From: an uncultured Pelagibacteraceae bacterium
GTDB lineage: Bacteria > Pseudomonadota > Alphaproteobacteria > Pelagibacterales > Pelagibacteraceae
Reading direction: 5' to 3'
NCBI GenBank assembly: GCA_902522225.1
Contig: CABYUS010000006.1
Coordinates: 1 to 50,133 of the forward strand
DNA: 50,133 bases
This document shows, piece by piece, positions 1 to 8,323 of the stretch. Below the pieces are notes generated by a model that was not told where the DNA came from, ran no database searches, and saw nothing but the letters and a program-made list of their open reading frames with translations. Both the position numbers and the translations under genes were made by a program. Position 1 is the first letter of the stretch, and the number at the start of each line of letters is the position of its first letter.

Positions 1-57
1 TAAGGATTTATCATAAAGCTTTCTAAGCATATTTTCTTTTATTATAATTATTGTTCT

Positions 58-63
58 TATACT
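58..63 (+). promoter_or_regulatory. Candidate -10 box for tRNA-Leu
   Basis: TATACT lies about 28 bases before the tRNA-Leu 5' end, and an alternative TATAAT is at 43-48. No convincing -35 box is visible, so this is a weak call that rests on position and -10 match only. Bases 1-42 hold nothing else I can recognise; they may be the tail of an upstream intergenic region. Confidence 0.3.
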
Positions 64-90
64 ATATGAAAAATAAATGAATGTTTTTAA

Positions 91-177
91 GGGCGAATGG
101 CGGAACTGGTAGACGCGTTGGACTCAAAATCCAATGGTAGAAATGCTGTGAGAGTTCGAGTCTCTCTTTGCCCACCA
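91..177 (+). tRNA. tRNA-Leu (anticodon CAA)
   Basis: The 87-base element folds as a class II tRNA. The 5' GGGCGAA pairs with TTTGCCC at the 3' end (one G-U), followed by discriminator A and an encoded CCA. The anticodon stem TTGGA/TCCAA encloses loop CTCAAAA, giving CAA, which reads the leucine codon UUG. A variable arm and the T-loop GTTCGAGTC are present. Its 3' end is only six bases before the ATG of the next coding region, so the two are probably on one transcript. Confidence 0.97.
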
Positions 178-183
178 ATATAG

Positions 184-1881
184 ATGAATTTTAACAATTT
201 TGAAAATTTACTAGACTTATTTTTCTTTAAATATCAATCTCAAGAAAAGAAAAATATATTTTTACAGTCTTTATCTAACAAAAAAAGTTCTTTTTCTTGG
301 GAAGAAACTTTTCTTTCAATAAAAAAATTTTCTGATCTGATAAAAAAAAACAGTAATAAGGGCCAAAGATGTTTGTTAATTTCAGAAAACAGACCAGAAT
401 GGTTTATTGCAGATCTTTCAATAATGTTATCTGAATTGATCACTGTACCAACATACACCACATATTCTGAAAAAGATTATGAATATATAATTGAAGATTG
501 TGAGCCTTCCATTGTAGTTGTATCTAACCAAATACAGTATGATAAAATTAAAAATATTATTAAACAAAAGAGTCTTAATTTAACAATTTTTTCTTTTGAA
601 AAATTAAATATAAATATCAATGAATACACTAACATAAATCATCTTTTTTTTGATTTAGACAAAGTTGATAAATCGATACCAAAAATAAATATAAAAAGAA
701 AAGATCCCGCATGTATTATTTATACTTCTGGAACACAAGGGAGTCCAAAAGGAGTTATATTAAGTCACGGTGGTATATTGAATAATTGTGAAGGAGCATT
801 TGAATTACTTAAACCAATAACTGCTAAACAAACAAGATTTTTAACATGGCTTCCATTATCTCATTCATATGAACATACAGTGCAATTTGTTCAAGTAAGT
901 ATTGCTGCAAAGATTTTTTACGCTGAAAGTATTGATAAATTAATTAAAAACATGAATGAATGTAAGCCACAGATTATGACTGCTGTACCAAGATTTTATC
1001 AAAACTTGTATCAAAAAATTAATGCAAGTTTTATGAAAACACAGGGATTTAAAAAATTTTTAATTAATAAAATGTTAAACTTAGGAATTAAAAAAATAAG
1101 AGGTATTAAATTAAGTTTTGTAGAAATAATTTTAGATATTTTTCTTGAGTATCTAGTTAGGAAAAAAATTAAAAATCAATTTGGTGGCAATCTAAAAACA
1201 TTTGTCTCAGGAGGGGGTGCGCTAGATAAAGATGTAGGTGAATTTCTTAATGCAATTGGATTACCCACATTGCAAGGCTATGGTCTTACAGAAGCATCTC
1301 CCGTAATTAGCTGTAATCCTATTAATGCTATTAGAGTAGAAACAGTGGGCGTTCCGTTTAAAGATGTAGAGGTAAAAATTGCTGATGATGGAGAAATACT
1401 TGTTAAGGGTGAAAATGTGATGCTTGGTTATTGGAATAAAAAGCAGGAAACTGAAGAAGTTATAAAGAATAAATGGCTTCATACAGGAGATATTGGTTAT
1501 TTTTCAGAAGGATATTTAAGAATAACAGATAGAAAGAAGGATATAATAATTACTCCAGGAGGGGATAATATTTCCCCAGTTAAAATTGAAAATGAAATAA
1601 TTAATTCAGATAAATTTGACCAAGCTGTAGTATTTGGAGATAATAAACCTTACTTATCTGCTTTATTGGTATTAAATGAAAATTATTCTTTGTCTAAAGA
1701 TGAAATTCAAAAAGAAATTGATAAAATTAATAAAAATCTTTCAAAAATTGAAAATATAAAGAAATTTTTTGTTATAGATGAAAAATTTACAATTGAAAAT
1801 GGAATGTTAACTCCAACATTAAAGTTAAAGAGATATAAAATAATAAATAAGTATATAAATAATTTTGAAAAACTTTATTAA
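184..1881 (+). CDS. Long-chain acyl-CoA synthetase (AMP-forming ligase)
   Basis: Adenylate-forming enzyme of the ANL superfamily that activates a carboxylic acid, most likely a long-chain fatty acid, to its CoA thioester with ATP. The P-loop-like motif YTSGTQGSPKG is at residues 180-190, the AMP-binding motif GYGLTEAS at 365-372, the conserved TGDIG at 434-438, and DRKKD follows shortly after as the hinge to the C-terminal domain. Spacing and the LPLSHSYEH segment resemble the eukaryotic-like long-chain (FAA1/AMP-binding enzyme 'FadD15-type') branch rather than E. coli FadD. At 565 residues it is slightly short for that branch. No signal peptide or membrane segment is seen. It follows tRNA-Leu by six bases. 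The substrate chain length is inferred from family resemblance only. Confidence 0.85.
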   Translation: MNFNNFENLLDLFFFKYQSQEKKNIFLQSLSNKKSSFSWEETFLSIKKFSDLIKKNSNKGQRCLLISENRPEWFIADLSIMLSELITVPTYTTYSEKDYEYIIEDCEPSIVVVSNQIQYDKIKNIIKQKSLNLTIFSFEKLNININEYTNINHLFFDLDKVDKSIPKINIKRKDPACIIYTSGTQGSPKGVILSHGGILNNCEGAFELLKPITAKQTRFLTWLPLSHSYEHTVQFVQVSIAAKIFYAESIDKLIKNMNECKPQIMTAVPRFYQNLYQKINASFMKTQGFKKFLINKMLNLGIKKIRGIKLSFVEIILDIFLEYLVRKKIKNQFGGNLKTFVSGGGALDKDVGEFLNAIGLPTLQGYGLTEASPVISCNPINAIRVETVGVPFKDVEVKIADDGEILVKGENVMLGYWNKKQETEEVIKNKWLHTGDIGYFSEGYLRITDRKKDIIITPGGDNISPVKIENEIINSDKFDQAVVFGDNKPYLSALLVLNENYSLSKDEIQKEIDKINKNLSKIENIKKFFVIDEKFTIENGMLTPTLKLKRYKIINKYINNFEKLY

Positions 1882-1991
1882 CCATTTGAAAAAAAAGTAG
1901 TTTATTATTGGCATATTCATTAACTTTTTTTTAATTTTATTTATTCATGAAGTTTTTTTTTATTTAGTTTTTTTTTAATTAAATTAAGTAT

Positions 1992-2020
1992 TTGACACTA
2001 GTTACTAAAAAAAATAATAA
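1992..2020 (+). promoter_or_regulatory. Candidate sigma-70 promoter of the basic 25-mer gene
   Basis: A perfect TTGACA (1992-1997) is followed after 17 bases by TAATAA (2015-2020). An inverted repeat, TTACTAA at 2002-2008 and TTAGTAA at 2021-2027, brackets the -10 region and could be an operator. The predicted transcript would start near 2027 and carry a roughly 40-base leader. This is a sequence match only; the -10 is imperfect. Confidence 0.4.
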
Positions 2021-2027
2021 TTAGTAA
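2002..2027. repeat. Inverted repeat around candidate -10
   Basis: TTACTAA and its exact reverse complement TTAGTAA are separated by 12 AT-rich bases. In such AT-rich DNA a 7-base match can arise by chance, but its position across a candidate promoter makes an operator possible. Confidence 0.4.
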
Positions 2028-2030
2028 TAA

Positions 2031-2047
2031 CGAATCAAATTGATTCG
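2031..2047. repeat. Perfect hairpin in 5' leader
   Basis: CGAATCA, a three-base loop AAT, then TGATTCG form a perfect 7-bp hairpin ending about 10 bases before the ribosome binding site of the basic 25-mer gene. It is GC-richer than its surroundings. It may stabilise the mRNA 5' end or bind a regulator; neither is shown. Confidence 0.55.
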
Positions 2048-2069
2048 CAAACAAAAAAGGGAGCTAAAG

Positions 2070-2147
2070 ATGGCTAAAAGAAGAAAAAAAGCTAAAAAAG
2101 CTAAGAAAAAAGCTAAAAAGAAAAAAGCTAAAAAAAGAAGAAGATAG
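2070..2147 (+). CDS. Tiny Lys/Arg/Ala-rich basic protein, 25 aa
   Basis: The ORF encodes 25 residues composed of only Met, Ala, Lys and Arg, beginning MAKRRKKAKKAKKKAKKK and ending in RRR. It has one of the best Shine-Dalgarno sequences in the window (AAGGGAG at 2057-2063, seven bases before the ATG), a candidate promoter with TTGACA upstream and a strong hairpin terminator directly downstream, so it looks like a stand-alone gene. The repeated KKA pattern resembles the lysine-rich tails of bacterial histone H1-like proteins (AlgP, HctB) and it should bind nucleic acid by charge. A ribosome- or RNA-associated role is equally possible. Function is unknown; I infer only a polyanion-binding peptide. 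Confidence 0.75.
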   Translation: MAKRRKKAKKAKKKAKKKKAKKRRR

Positions 2148-2162
2148 TAAAATTTCTTTTTT

Positions 2163-2202
2163 AAAAAACGCTTCTCATAAATTAATGGGGAGCGTTTTTT
2201 TT
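2163..2202. terminator. Bidirectional intrinsic terminator
   Basis: A 10-bp stem (AACGCTTCTC at 2167-2176 pairing with GGGGAGCGTT at 2187-2196, three G-U pairs) with a 10-base loop is flanked by six A on the left and eight T on the right. It can serve both the plus-strand basic 25-mer gene and the minus-strand carD transcript; the carD stop codon lies in the T tract. Confidence 0.85.
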
Positions 2203-2998
2203 ACTCCGCAATTTCAGTAATTTGTTCTACAGGGCTAGTATTAATTTTTTTCTCGACAACAGCATTTTGAGTTTCAAGATTTCTTTTTAGAGCTTTATCA
2301 AGTTTTTTTTGAGTATCCTCTACTGACAAATTTAAAATTATTTGAAATTCATTTAATATTCTTTCATAAGCTTTTTCAAATAATTGTCTTTCACTGTAAG
2401 ACTGATCAACCATTATATCATCACCTTTGTTTAAATCTCTTACAACTTCCGCAAGTTCATATATTTTACCAGATGTTATCTTCTGCTCATATTCTTGGGC
2501 TCTTCTGCTCCACATGGATCTTTTGATTTTTGGCTTACTTTTTAAAATTGATATAGATTTATTTACTTGATTTATTGTAGCTAACGGTCTTAGATGATTC
2601 TGTTTATTTATGGGTAATAAACCAATTGCTTTATCTTTTTCAAATTTAATGTCATAGCACTGTACTTCTATTCCACCTATTGTTTTCGAACTTATAGAAA
2701 AAATCTGCCCTACCCCATGCTTTGGATAAACTACGTAATCTTTTGCTTTATATTCTTTTTTTGCAGAATCTTGTTTTTTTATTTTTTTTATTTCAGGTTT
2801 AATTTCATTACTTTTTGGTATTCTTAAGTTATCAGCTTTTTTTTCTTTAATAGATCTTGTGGAGATTTTAACTCCCTTATTTTTCTTTAAAACTTTTTTG
2901 ACTACTTTTTTTTTTACAGTCTTTGTTTTAATTGATTTTTTTACTTTTTTTTTCTTAAATGTTTTCTTCAAAATATTTTTCAAATTTATTTTCTTCAT
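2201..2998 (-). CDS. carD: CarD/CdnL-family RNA polymerase-binding regulator with Lys-rich N-terminal tail
   Basis: CarD-family proteins bind the RNA polymerase beta subunit and stabilise open promoter complexes. The CarD/TRCF-type domain begins near residue 84 ([15 protein letters not shown]) and runs to about 245, with the helical DNA-contacting part around 165-235 ([10 protein letters not shown]). Ahead of it are about 80 residues dominated by Lys and Val (for example [12 protein letters not shown]), not part of the usual family fold. The ATG at 2998 lies 44 bases inside fdxA. In-frame alternatives (TTG codons at residues 6 and 10) also lie inside fdxA, and no ATG, GTG or TTG is seen between there and the CarD domain, so the basic tail is very likely translated. 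The gene is last in the helicase-terB-fdxA-carD run and ends in the shared terminator at 2163-2202. Confidence 0.88.
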   Translation of the reverse strand: MKKINLKNILKKTFKKKKVKKSIKTKTVKKKVVKKVLKKNKGVKISTRSIKEKKADNLRIPKSNEIKPEIKKIKKQDSAKKEYKAKDYVVYPKHGVGQIFSISSKTIGGIEVQCYDIKFEKDKAIGLLPINKQNHLRPLATINQVNKSISILKSKPKIKRSMWSRRAQEYEQKITSGKIYELAEVVRDLNKGDDIMVDQSYSERQLFEKAYERILNEFQIILNLSVEDTQKKLDKALKRNLETQNAVVEKKINTSPVEQITEIAE

Positions 2999-3281
2999 CT
3001 TTATAATCTAAATGGTCTTTTGGAGGTTCTTTTTTTTCAGTAATATTTGGCCAAATTTCCGAATATTTAGTATTTATCTCCAACCATTTTTCGTTTCCAC
3101 TTTCAGTGTCTGGAACAATAGCGTCAACTGGACACTCAGGTTCACAAACGCCACAATCTATACATTCATCTGGCTTAATTACAAGCATATTTTTCCCTTC
3201 ATAAAAGCAATCAACTGGACAAACGCTTACGCAGTCCATTAGTTTACATTTTATACATTTTTCGTTTACAAGAAAAGTCAT
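2955..3281 (-). CDS. fdxA: Seven-iron ferredoxin FdxA
   Basis: A 108-residue cytosolic electron carrier of the [3Fe-4S][4Fe-4S] type. The cysteines at 9, 12, 17 and 21 (last followed by Pro) and 40, 43, 46 and 50 (followed by Pro) match the pattern of Azotobacter FdI/FdxA, where the first-cluster spacing leaves C12 as a non-ligand. A roughly 50-residue C-terminal extension typical of FdxA follows. The start overlaps the stop of the TerB-like gene by 4 bases, and the end overlaps carD by 44 bases. An fdxA-carD pairing is common in alphaproteobacteria. Redox partner unknown. Confidence 0.93.
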   Translation of the reverse strand: MTFLVNEKCIKCKLMDCVSVCPVDCFYEGKNMLVIKPDECIDCGVCEPECPVDAIVPDTESGNEKWLEINTKYSEIWPNITEKKEPPKDHLDYKDEENKFEKYFEENI

Positions 3282-3715
3282 TGATTTAATTTTTTTCTTA
3301 CTTGTTCTTTAATATCTCCTACAGTTTTATTATCCAAGTATAATAAACCTGCTAATCTTCTCATTAAACTTGATTCATACATATCTACTTTATTATCAGA
3401 AAAAATTATCTTCCATAATGCTTCGATTAATTTAGTTTTAAAGTTATCATCAGTGTTTTTAACTTTTCTTGTAAAATCGAGTATTTGATTTGAGTTGGTT
3501 TCATTTTTTTCAGCTATTATAAGCATTTCATCAATTGAATTCTCTTCACAGCCTAGCTCAAGCATTGTTTTTTTTATTATTTCTTTTTCTTCATCTGAAT
3601 ATTTTTGATCCATTTTTGCTGCATGTATCAATAAAGATGCTGTTTTAGACAATAATTCAGTATTATTGTCTAATTTTTTTGCTTTTTCTTTATTTTTTTT
3701 TAAAAAGTTAAACAT
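3278..3715 (-). CDS. TerB-like (DjlA N-terminal type) protein
   Basis: A 145-residue, all-alpha cytosolic protein. The two characteristic acidic helical repeats of the TerB/DjlA-N family are visible: [19 protein letters not shown] around residues 29-47 and [19 protein letters not shown] around 99-117, each with the Asp-x-(K/x)-hydrophobic-Asp/Ser turn thought to bind metal. The first 20 residues are lysine-rich. It starts one base after the helicase stop and overlaps fdxA by 4 bases, so it is translationally coupled. In many alphaproteobacteria an S4-domain RNA-binding protein occupies this place. Exact role unknown; the tellurite name is historical. Confidence 0.8.
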   Translation of the reverse strand: MFNFLKKNKEKAKKLDNNTELLSKTASLLIHAAKMDQKYSDEEKEIIKKTMLELGCEENSIDEMLIIAEKNETNSNQILDFTRKVKNTDDNFKTKLIEALWKIIFSDNKVDMYESSLMRRLAGLLYLDNKTVGDIKEQVRKKLNQ

Positions 3716-3716
3716 T

Positions 3717-6194
3717 TTATTTAAACTCCATTTTTTTCAAAACATTAAAAGGGTTTTTGTCATTTAAAATTGATCTATCTTTTATATATTTATTTTTCAT
3801 AGGTAAATATCTAAAATAAAATTTTTCTTCTCTTTGATATGTTTTATAGTTCATTTTTTCAATAAGTTTTGTAAAATTCTCTTTACTACACCCTAGCAAG
3901 TTAAGCATATCAGGAATTAGTAATATTTCTTTATTATCTTCATTTTTTGAATTCATAATTTTCATAAATAACCTCTCCAAAATATCAATTCTCACATACA
4001 TTTTATCAAATTTTTCAAAACCACATAACAGCATGAAATGTTGATTTATGTTATTCTCATAAATTTTGAAATTTAAACCAAAGGTAGGAGGTCTGAGATC
4101 AAAATATTTCTGATGAAAATTTTTCCACAGAATAATTCTTAAAGACACTGCTTCAGGCTTTAAAAGTTTATGTAGAAAAATGTGGTACCTTCCAAATTTA
4201 ACACCTATGTCTCTTAAAATTTTTCTATCAGACTGTTCAATATTTTTTAAGAAAGGTAATAATTTATCTCTTTTCACCACACCATTATTCTCATATAATT
4301 GATACGCCAAAGCTCTAATAGATGGTTTTTGGCTTATAGAGTTTTTTAAATTGATTAAACTACCTAAAATATAATTTATTTTTTTATCAATCCATTTTTT
4401 CAAAAATATTTTAAGTTTTTCTAATTCTTTGGTTTCAATAATATCATCAGTTATCAATTTGAAATTGGGTTTAAGATAATCCTTACCAGGCATTAAGTGA
4501 GCTATAGGAAAGTTTTTCCAATATATTTTAAAATCATCTTTTATTTCAATTAACTCCTCCTCAATAATTTGATCAATACGTTTATTTAATTCGGGGCCAA
4601 TAGTTTGTCTTGCTGCTTTTTTTAATGCCCTAATGTCATTATCAAGAGCACCTAGTTTCAAATCTAATTCAAGCTTTAATCCTTTTAATTTTCCAATAAA
4701 TTGTCCATCAATTTCAATATTATTATCAGTGATCTTAGTATCAAACATAAAATCTTGTTTTAATCCTCTTGCAAGAACACTTGCTCTTTTATCTATAAAA
4801 GTTTTTGTTAGTTCCTCATGAAGTCTATCAGATAACTTATCTTCGATTAACTTGGTTCTTTCAATCCAATAGTCTTGGTTTTCGACCCAATTAACTTTGT
4901 TTGCTACATATGACCAAGTTCTTACATTTGCAATTCTGTTTGATATAGAGTCAACATTACCATCAAGTTTATTAAGATTAGATAGCTGCTCTTTCATATA
5001 TAAATTGGTAATTTTCCCTTTTTTGCTTTTTAAAAATTCAAATACTTTACTTACAACTTGAAGATGATGACCGTAAGTTTTTTTAACAAAGTCAGGAATT
5101 TGGCAACAATCCCATAATAAACGTAATTCATTTTCATTCTCCTTAATGTTAAACTTTTTTGTTTCTTTTAAAAAATATTTTAATACTTTTTCATCTTCAC
5201 ATTCAAAACTTCGTCTTAGCCAATCTTTTCTTGGCTTTATATCTAATGAATTTATTAATGAATTAAAACTTTTAAAATTTAAGTCTGAATTTCTCCAAAA
5301 AATATTTGATAGATCGTCAAATTTATGAGTCTCTATTATTTTTATTTCATCAGGATTTATATCTTCACTATCACCAGTTAGACCAAAAGTTCCATCATTT
5401 AAATATCTTCCAGCTCTGCCAGCAATTTGACCAATCTCATGCATTTTTAATCTTCTAAGCTTTTTTCCATCAAACTTTTTGAGATTAGAAAAATAAACAT
5501 TATCAAGATCCATATTAATACCCATGCCAATAGCGTCTGTAGCAACTAAATAATCAACATCACCAGACTGATATAAACTTACCTGTGCATTCCTAGTTTT
5601 AGGACTTAAGGAGCCCATTACTATTGCGGCACCACCTTTTTGTCTTCTTAGTAATTCTGCAATTGCATAAACTTCTTCAGTAGAAAATGCTATAATTGCA
5701 CTTTTTCGATTAATTCTTGAAATTTTTTTATAACCCGAAAATGATAATTTTGAAAATCTTTCTCTTTTTATAAATTCTACGTCTTCTTTTAGTTTTTCAA
5801 TTATCCTAATCATTGTCATAGAACCTAAAAACATGGTTAGTTTTTCACCTCTTAGATTTAAAAGTCTATCTGTAAAAATATGTCCTCTCTCTACGTCTGC
5901 GCACATTTGTATTTCATCAATTGCTACAAAATCTAAAATTTTATCAATAGGCATAGACTCCACGGTACAAAGGTAATATTTTGCATTAGAAGGTATTATT
6001 TTTTCTTCACCAGTTATTAGAGCAACCTTTGAGGGATCAATTTTTTTAATTATTTTATCATATACTTCCCTAGCTAATAATCTTAAAGGAAACCCAATCA
6101 TGCCAGAGTCAAATGAAAGCATTGTTTCTATAGCTAGAAAAGTTTTACCTGTATTTGTGGGGCCTAGAACAGCGGTAATCTTATTTTTTTCCAT
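3717..6194 (-). CDS. Suv3-like DExH RNA helicase
   Basis: An 825-residue superfamily 2 helicase resembling mitochondrial Suv3 and its alphaproteobacterial homologues. Walker A GPTNTGKT is at residues 11-18, the DEIQ form of motif II at 93-96, the GSLSPKTR segment (194-201) precedes motif V-like DAIGMGINMDLD (220-231), and motif VI QIAGRAGR is at 256-263. The remaining roughly 560 residues contain the helical C-terminal region, with a Lys-rich end. It is likely to unwind RNA in ATP-dependent RNA turnover. It is the first gene of the minus-strand run with TerB-like, FdxA and CarD. The ATG at 6194 is the first start after in-frame stops upstream. Family assignment is firm, the cellular partner is not known. 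Confidence 0.9.
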   Translation of the reverse strand: MEKNKITAVLGPTNTGKTFLAIETMLSFDSGMIGFPLRLLAREVYDKIIKKIDPSKVALITGEEKIIPSNAKYYLCTVESMPIDKILDFVAIDEIQMCADVERGHIFTDRLLNLRGEKLTMFLGSMTMIRIIEKLKEDVEFIKRERFSKLSFSGYKKISRINRKSAIIAFSTEEVYAIAELLRRQKGGAAIVMGSLSPKTRNAQVSLYQSGDVDYLVATDAIGMGINMDLDNVYFSNLKKFDGKKLRRLKMHEIGQIAGRAGRYLNDGTFGLTGDSEDINPDEIKIIETHKFDDLSNIFWRNSDLNFKSFNSLINSLDIKPRKDWLRRSFECEDEKVLKYFLKETKKFNIKENENELRLLWDCCQIPDFVKKTYGHHLQVVSKVFEFLKSKKGKITNLYMKEQLSNLNKLDGNVDSISNRIANVRTWSYVANKVNWVENQDYWIERTKLIEDKLSDRLHEELTKTFIDKRASVLARGLKQDFMFDTKITDNNIEIDGQFIGKLKGLKLELDLKLGALDNDIRALKKAARQTIGPELNKRIDQIIEEELIEIKDDFKIYWKNFPIAHLMPGKDYLKPNFKLITDDIIETKELEKLKIFLKKWIDKKINYILGSLINLKNSISQKPSIRALAYQLYENNGVVKRDKLLPFLKNIEQSDRKILRDIGVKFGRYHIFLHKLLKPEAVSLRIILWKNFHQKYFDLRPPTFGLNFKIYENNINQHFMLLCGFEKFDKMYVRIDILERLFMKIMNSKNEDNKEILLIPDMLNLLGCSKENFTKLIEKMNYKTYQREEKFYFRYLPMKNKYIKDRSILNDKNPFNVLKKMEFK

Positions 6195-6360
6195 TTCTAC
6201 TTTTGGTATATAAAAATTCCTTACTACTACATATTGTTATGCATTAAGAACAAAAATAGACTAAAACATGACCGAATCATTCTAAAAAAAGTTCTCATTT
6301 TGGTAATTTATTTTTTAAAGTAGCATAAATTAGAAATTTTTATATTACAATTAATATCAC

Positions 6361-8316
6361 ATGTCGAAAAAACTTTGGGAAGCCAGTCAATTTGTAAAGA
6401 AAACATCTAATTTGTCTAACTATGAAAAATTTATCCAAAAAAATTATAACTATAAATCTCATCAAAATTATTCAAAATTACTTAGCTGGAGTTTAAAAAA
6501 TAGCAAAAGATTTTGGAATTCTATCTGGGATTACACAGGAGTTAATGGGATTAAAAATAAAAGATTCAAATTATCAAAAAATCTTATAGATAGTAAGTTT
6601 TTTATTAATTCAAAGTTAAATTTTTCAGAAAACCTATTATCCAAAAAAAATAATAATAGAGCAATAACTTTCATAAGTGAAAATGGATACAAGGAAGTTA
6701 GATCTTGGAAGGATTTAAATAAAAATACAATAAAAATTATTAAATTTTTACAATCTATAAATTTAAAAAAAGGACAAAGAGTTGCCGCTTATATGCCTAA
6801 TACAATTCAAACAGTCGAGAGCTTTTTAGCTTCATCTGCTATAGGTGCAATTTGGTCATCATGCTCACCTGATTTTGGAGTTAACGGCGTAATAGAAAGA
6901 TTTATACAAATTAAACCAAGTGTTTTGATTATCTGTGATAGATATTATTATAATGGAAAAGAAATCAATGTATTAGAAAGATTGAGCAAGATAATAAAAA
7001 AAATTCCATCTATAAAAAAAGTAATAATAGTTAATTATCCAGGAAAAAAATATATAAGTTTAAATCATATTAAATCAAATAAAATTTATTATTGGAATGA
7101 TATTCCCAATACTAAGGTAGATAAGATCTCTTTCGAAAAATTTGATTTTGATCATGAGTTAGCAATATTATATTCCAGTGGAACTACTGGTAAGCCAAAA
7201 TGTATATGTCATAGATCAGGAGGTGTTTTATTACAACATTTAAAAGAACATCAATTGCATTGCGAAATTAAACCAAACGATAATGTTTTTTATTTTACAA
7301 CATGTGGATGGATGATGTGGAATTGGCTTGTGACTGTTTTAGCATCTAAAGCATCGATACTTCTTTTTGATGGATTTCCAATGTATAAAAGACCTGATCT
7401 TCTTTTCAAAATTGCCAATCAAGAAAAAGTAAGTTTATTTGGTGTGAGTGCAAAATATATTGATGCATTGAGAAAGTCAGATGTAAATATAAAAAATAAA
7501 TTTAAATTAAAATATTTAAGAACAATTTGTTCAACAGGATCTCCTTTGTCTAACGAGAGTTTTGAGTTTGTTTACAAAAAGATAAAAAAAAATGTTCATC
7601 TTGCATCTGTATCTGGAGGTACTGATATTGTATCTTGCTTTGTTTTAGGTAATATTTTTTCACCTGTTTATAAAGGAGAGATACAGAATAATGGTCTTGG
7701 AATGGATGTTGATATTTTAAATTCTAAAGGAAAATCATTATTGAATAAGAAAGGAGAGTTAGTTTGTAAAAATTCTTTCCCCTCCCAACCTAAGAAATTT
7801 TGGAATGATAAAAAAAAGCAAAAATATAAAAAAGCATATTTTAGTGAATTTAAAAATACTTGGTATCATGGTGATTATGCAGAAAAGAAAAAAACAGGTG
7901 GATATATTATTTATGGAAGATCTGATGCAACATTAAATCCTGGAGGTGTAAGATTGGGAACAGCAGAAATATACTCTGTTGTAGAAAGCTTTGAACAAAT
8001 TAAAGAGTCTATTTGTGTTGGCCAATCATGGAAAAATGATGTTAGAATAATTCTTTTTGTTATATTAAAAAAAAACCATCAACTATCGTCTAATTTAATT
8101 CAATCAATTAAAGTAGCTATAAGAAAAGACGCTTCTCCTAGGCATGTGCCTGCAAAAATTATACAAGTTAAAGATATACCAAGAACAAAAAATGGTAAAA
8201 TTGTTGAATTAGCGGTTAAAAATATAATTGAAGGAATTTCGATTAAAAACAAACAAGCACTTGCAAATCCAGAGGCATTAAATTTATTTAGAAGATTAGA
8301 TGAATTAAAGTATTAA
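6361..8316 (+). CDS. Acetoacetyl-CoA synthetase
   Basis: AMP-forming ligase converting acetoacetate, ATP and CoA to acetoacetyl-CoA. The 651-residue length, the N-terminal acetyl-CoA synthetase-like cap (WNSIWDYTGV near 53-62) and the signature YSSGTTGKPK at 271-280 followed by CHRSGGVLLQHLKEH place it in the acetoacetate-CoA ligase family rather than acetyl-CoA synthetase. The segment TTCGWMMWNWLV and the C-terminal hinge YGRSDATLNPGGVRLG are also family hallmarks, and the acylatable lysine is probably in RTKNGKIVELAVK near the end. A TATATT at 6341-6346 could be its -10, leaving a very short leader. It ends seven bases from the converging racemase gene. Confidence 0.9.
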   Translation: MSKKLWEASQFVKKTSNLSNYEKFIQKNYNYKSHQNYSKLLSWSLKNSKRFWNSIWDYTGVNGIKNKRFKLSKNLIDSKFFINSKLNFSENLLSKKNNNRAITFISENGYKEVRSWKDLNKNTIKIIKFLQSINLKKGQRVAAYMPNTIQTVESFLASSAIGAIWSSCSPDFGVNGVIERFIQIKPSVLIICDRYYYNGKEINVLERLSKIIKKIPSIKKVIIVNYPGKKYISLNHIKSNKIYYWNDIPNTKVDKISFEKFDFDHELAILYSSGTTGKPKCICHRSGGVLLQHLKEHQLHCEIKPNDNVFYFTTCGWMMWNWLVTVLASKASILLFDGFPMYKRPDLLFKIANQEKVSLFGVSAKYIDALRKSDVNIKNKFKLKYLRTICSTGSPLSNESFEFVYKKIKKNVHLASVSGGTDIVSCFVLGNIFSPVYKGEIQNNGLGMDVDILNSKGKSLLNKKGELVCKNSFPSQPKKFWNDKKKQKYKKAYFSEFKNTWYHGDYAEKKKTGGYIIYGRSDATLNPGGVRLGTAEIYSVVESFEQIKESICVGQSWKNDVRIILFVILKKNHQLSSNLIQSIKVAIRKDASPRHVPAKIIQVKDIPRTKNGKIVELAVKNIIEGISIKNKQALANPEALNLFRRLDELKY

Positions 8317-8323
8317 TTTTAAT

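Noticed and set aside
6195..6360. A 23-codon hydrophobic minus-strand frame (MRTFFRMIRSCF) in the helicase/ligase gap
   Set aside because: No SD, no coupling to the helicase start, and composition expected by chance in AT-rich DNA.
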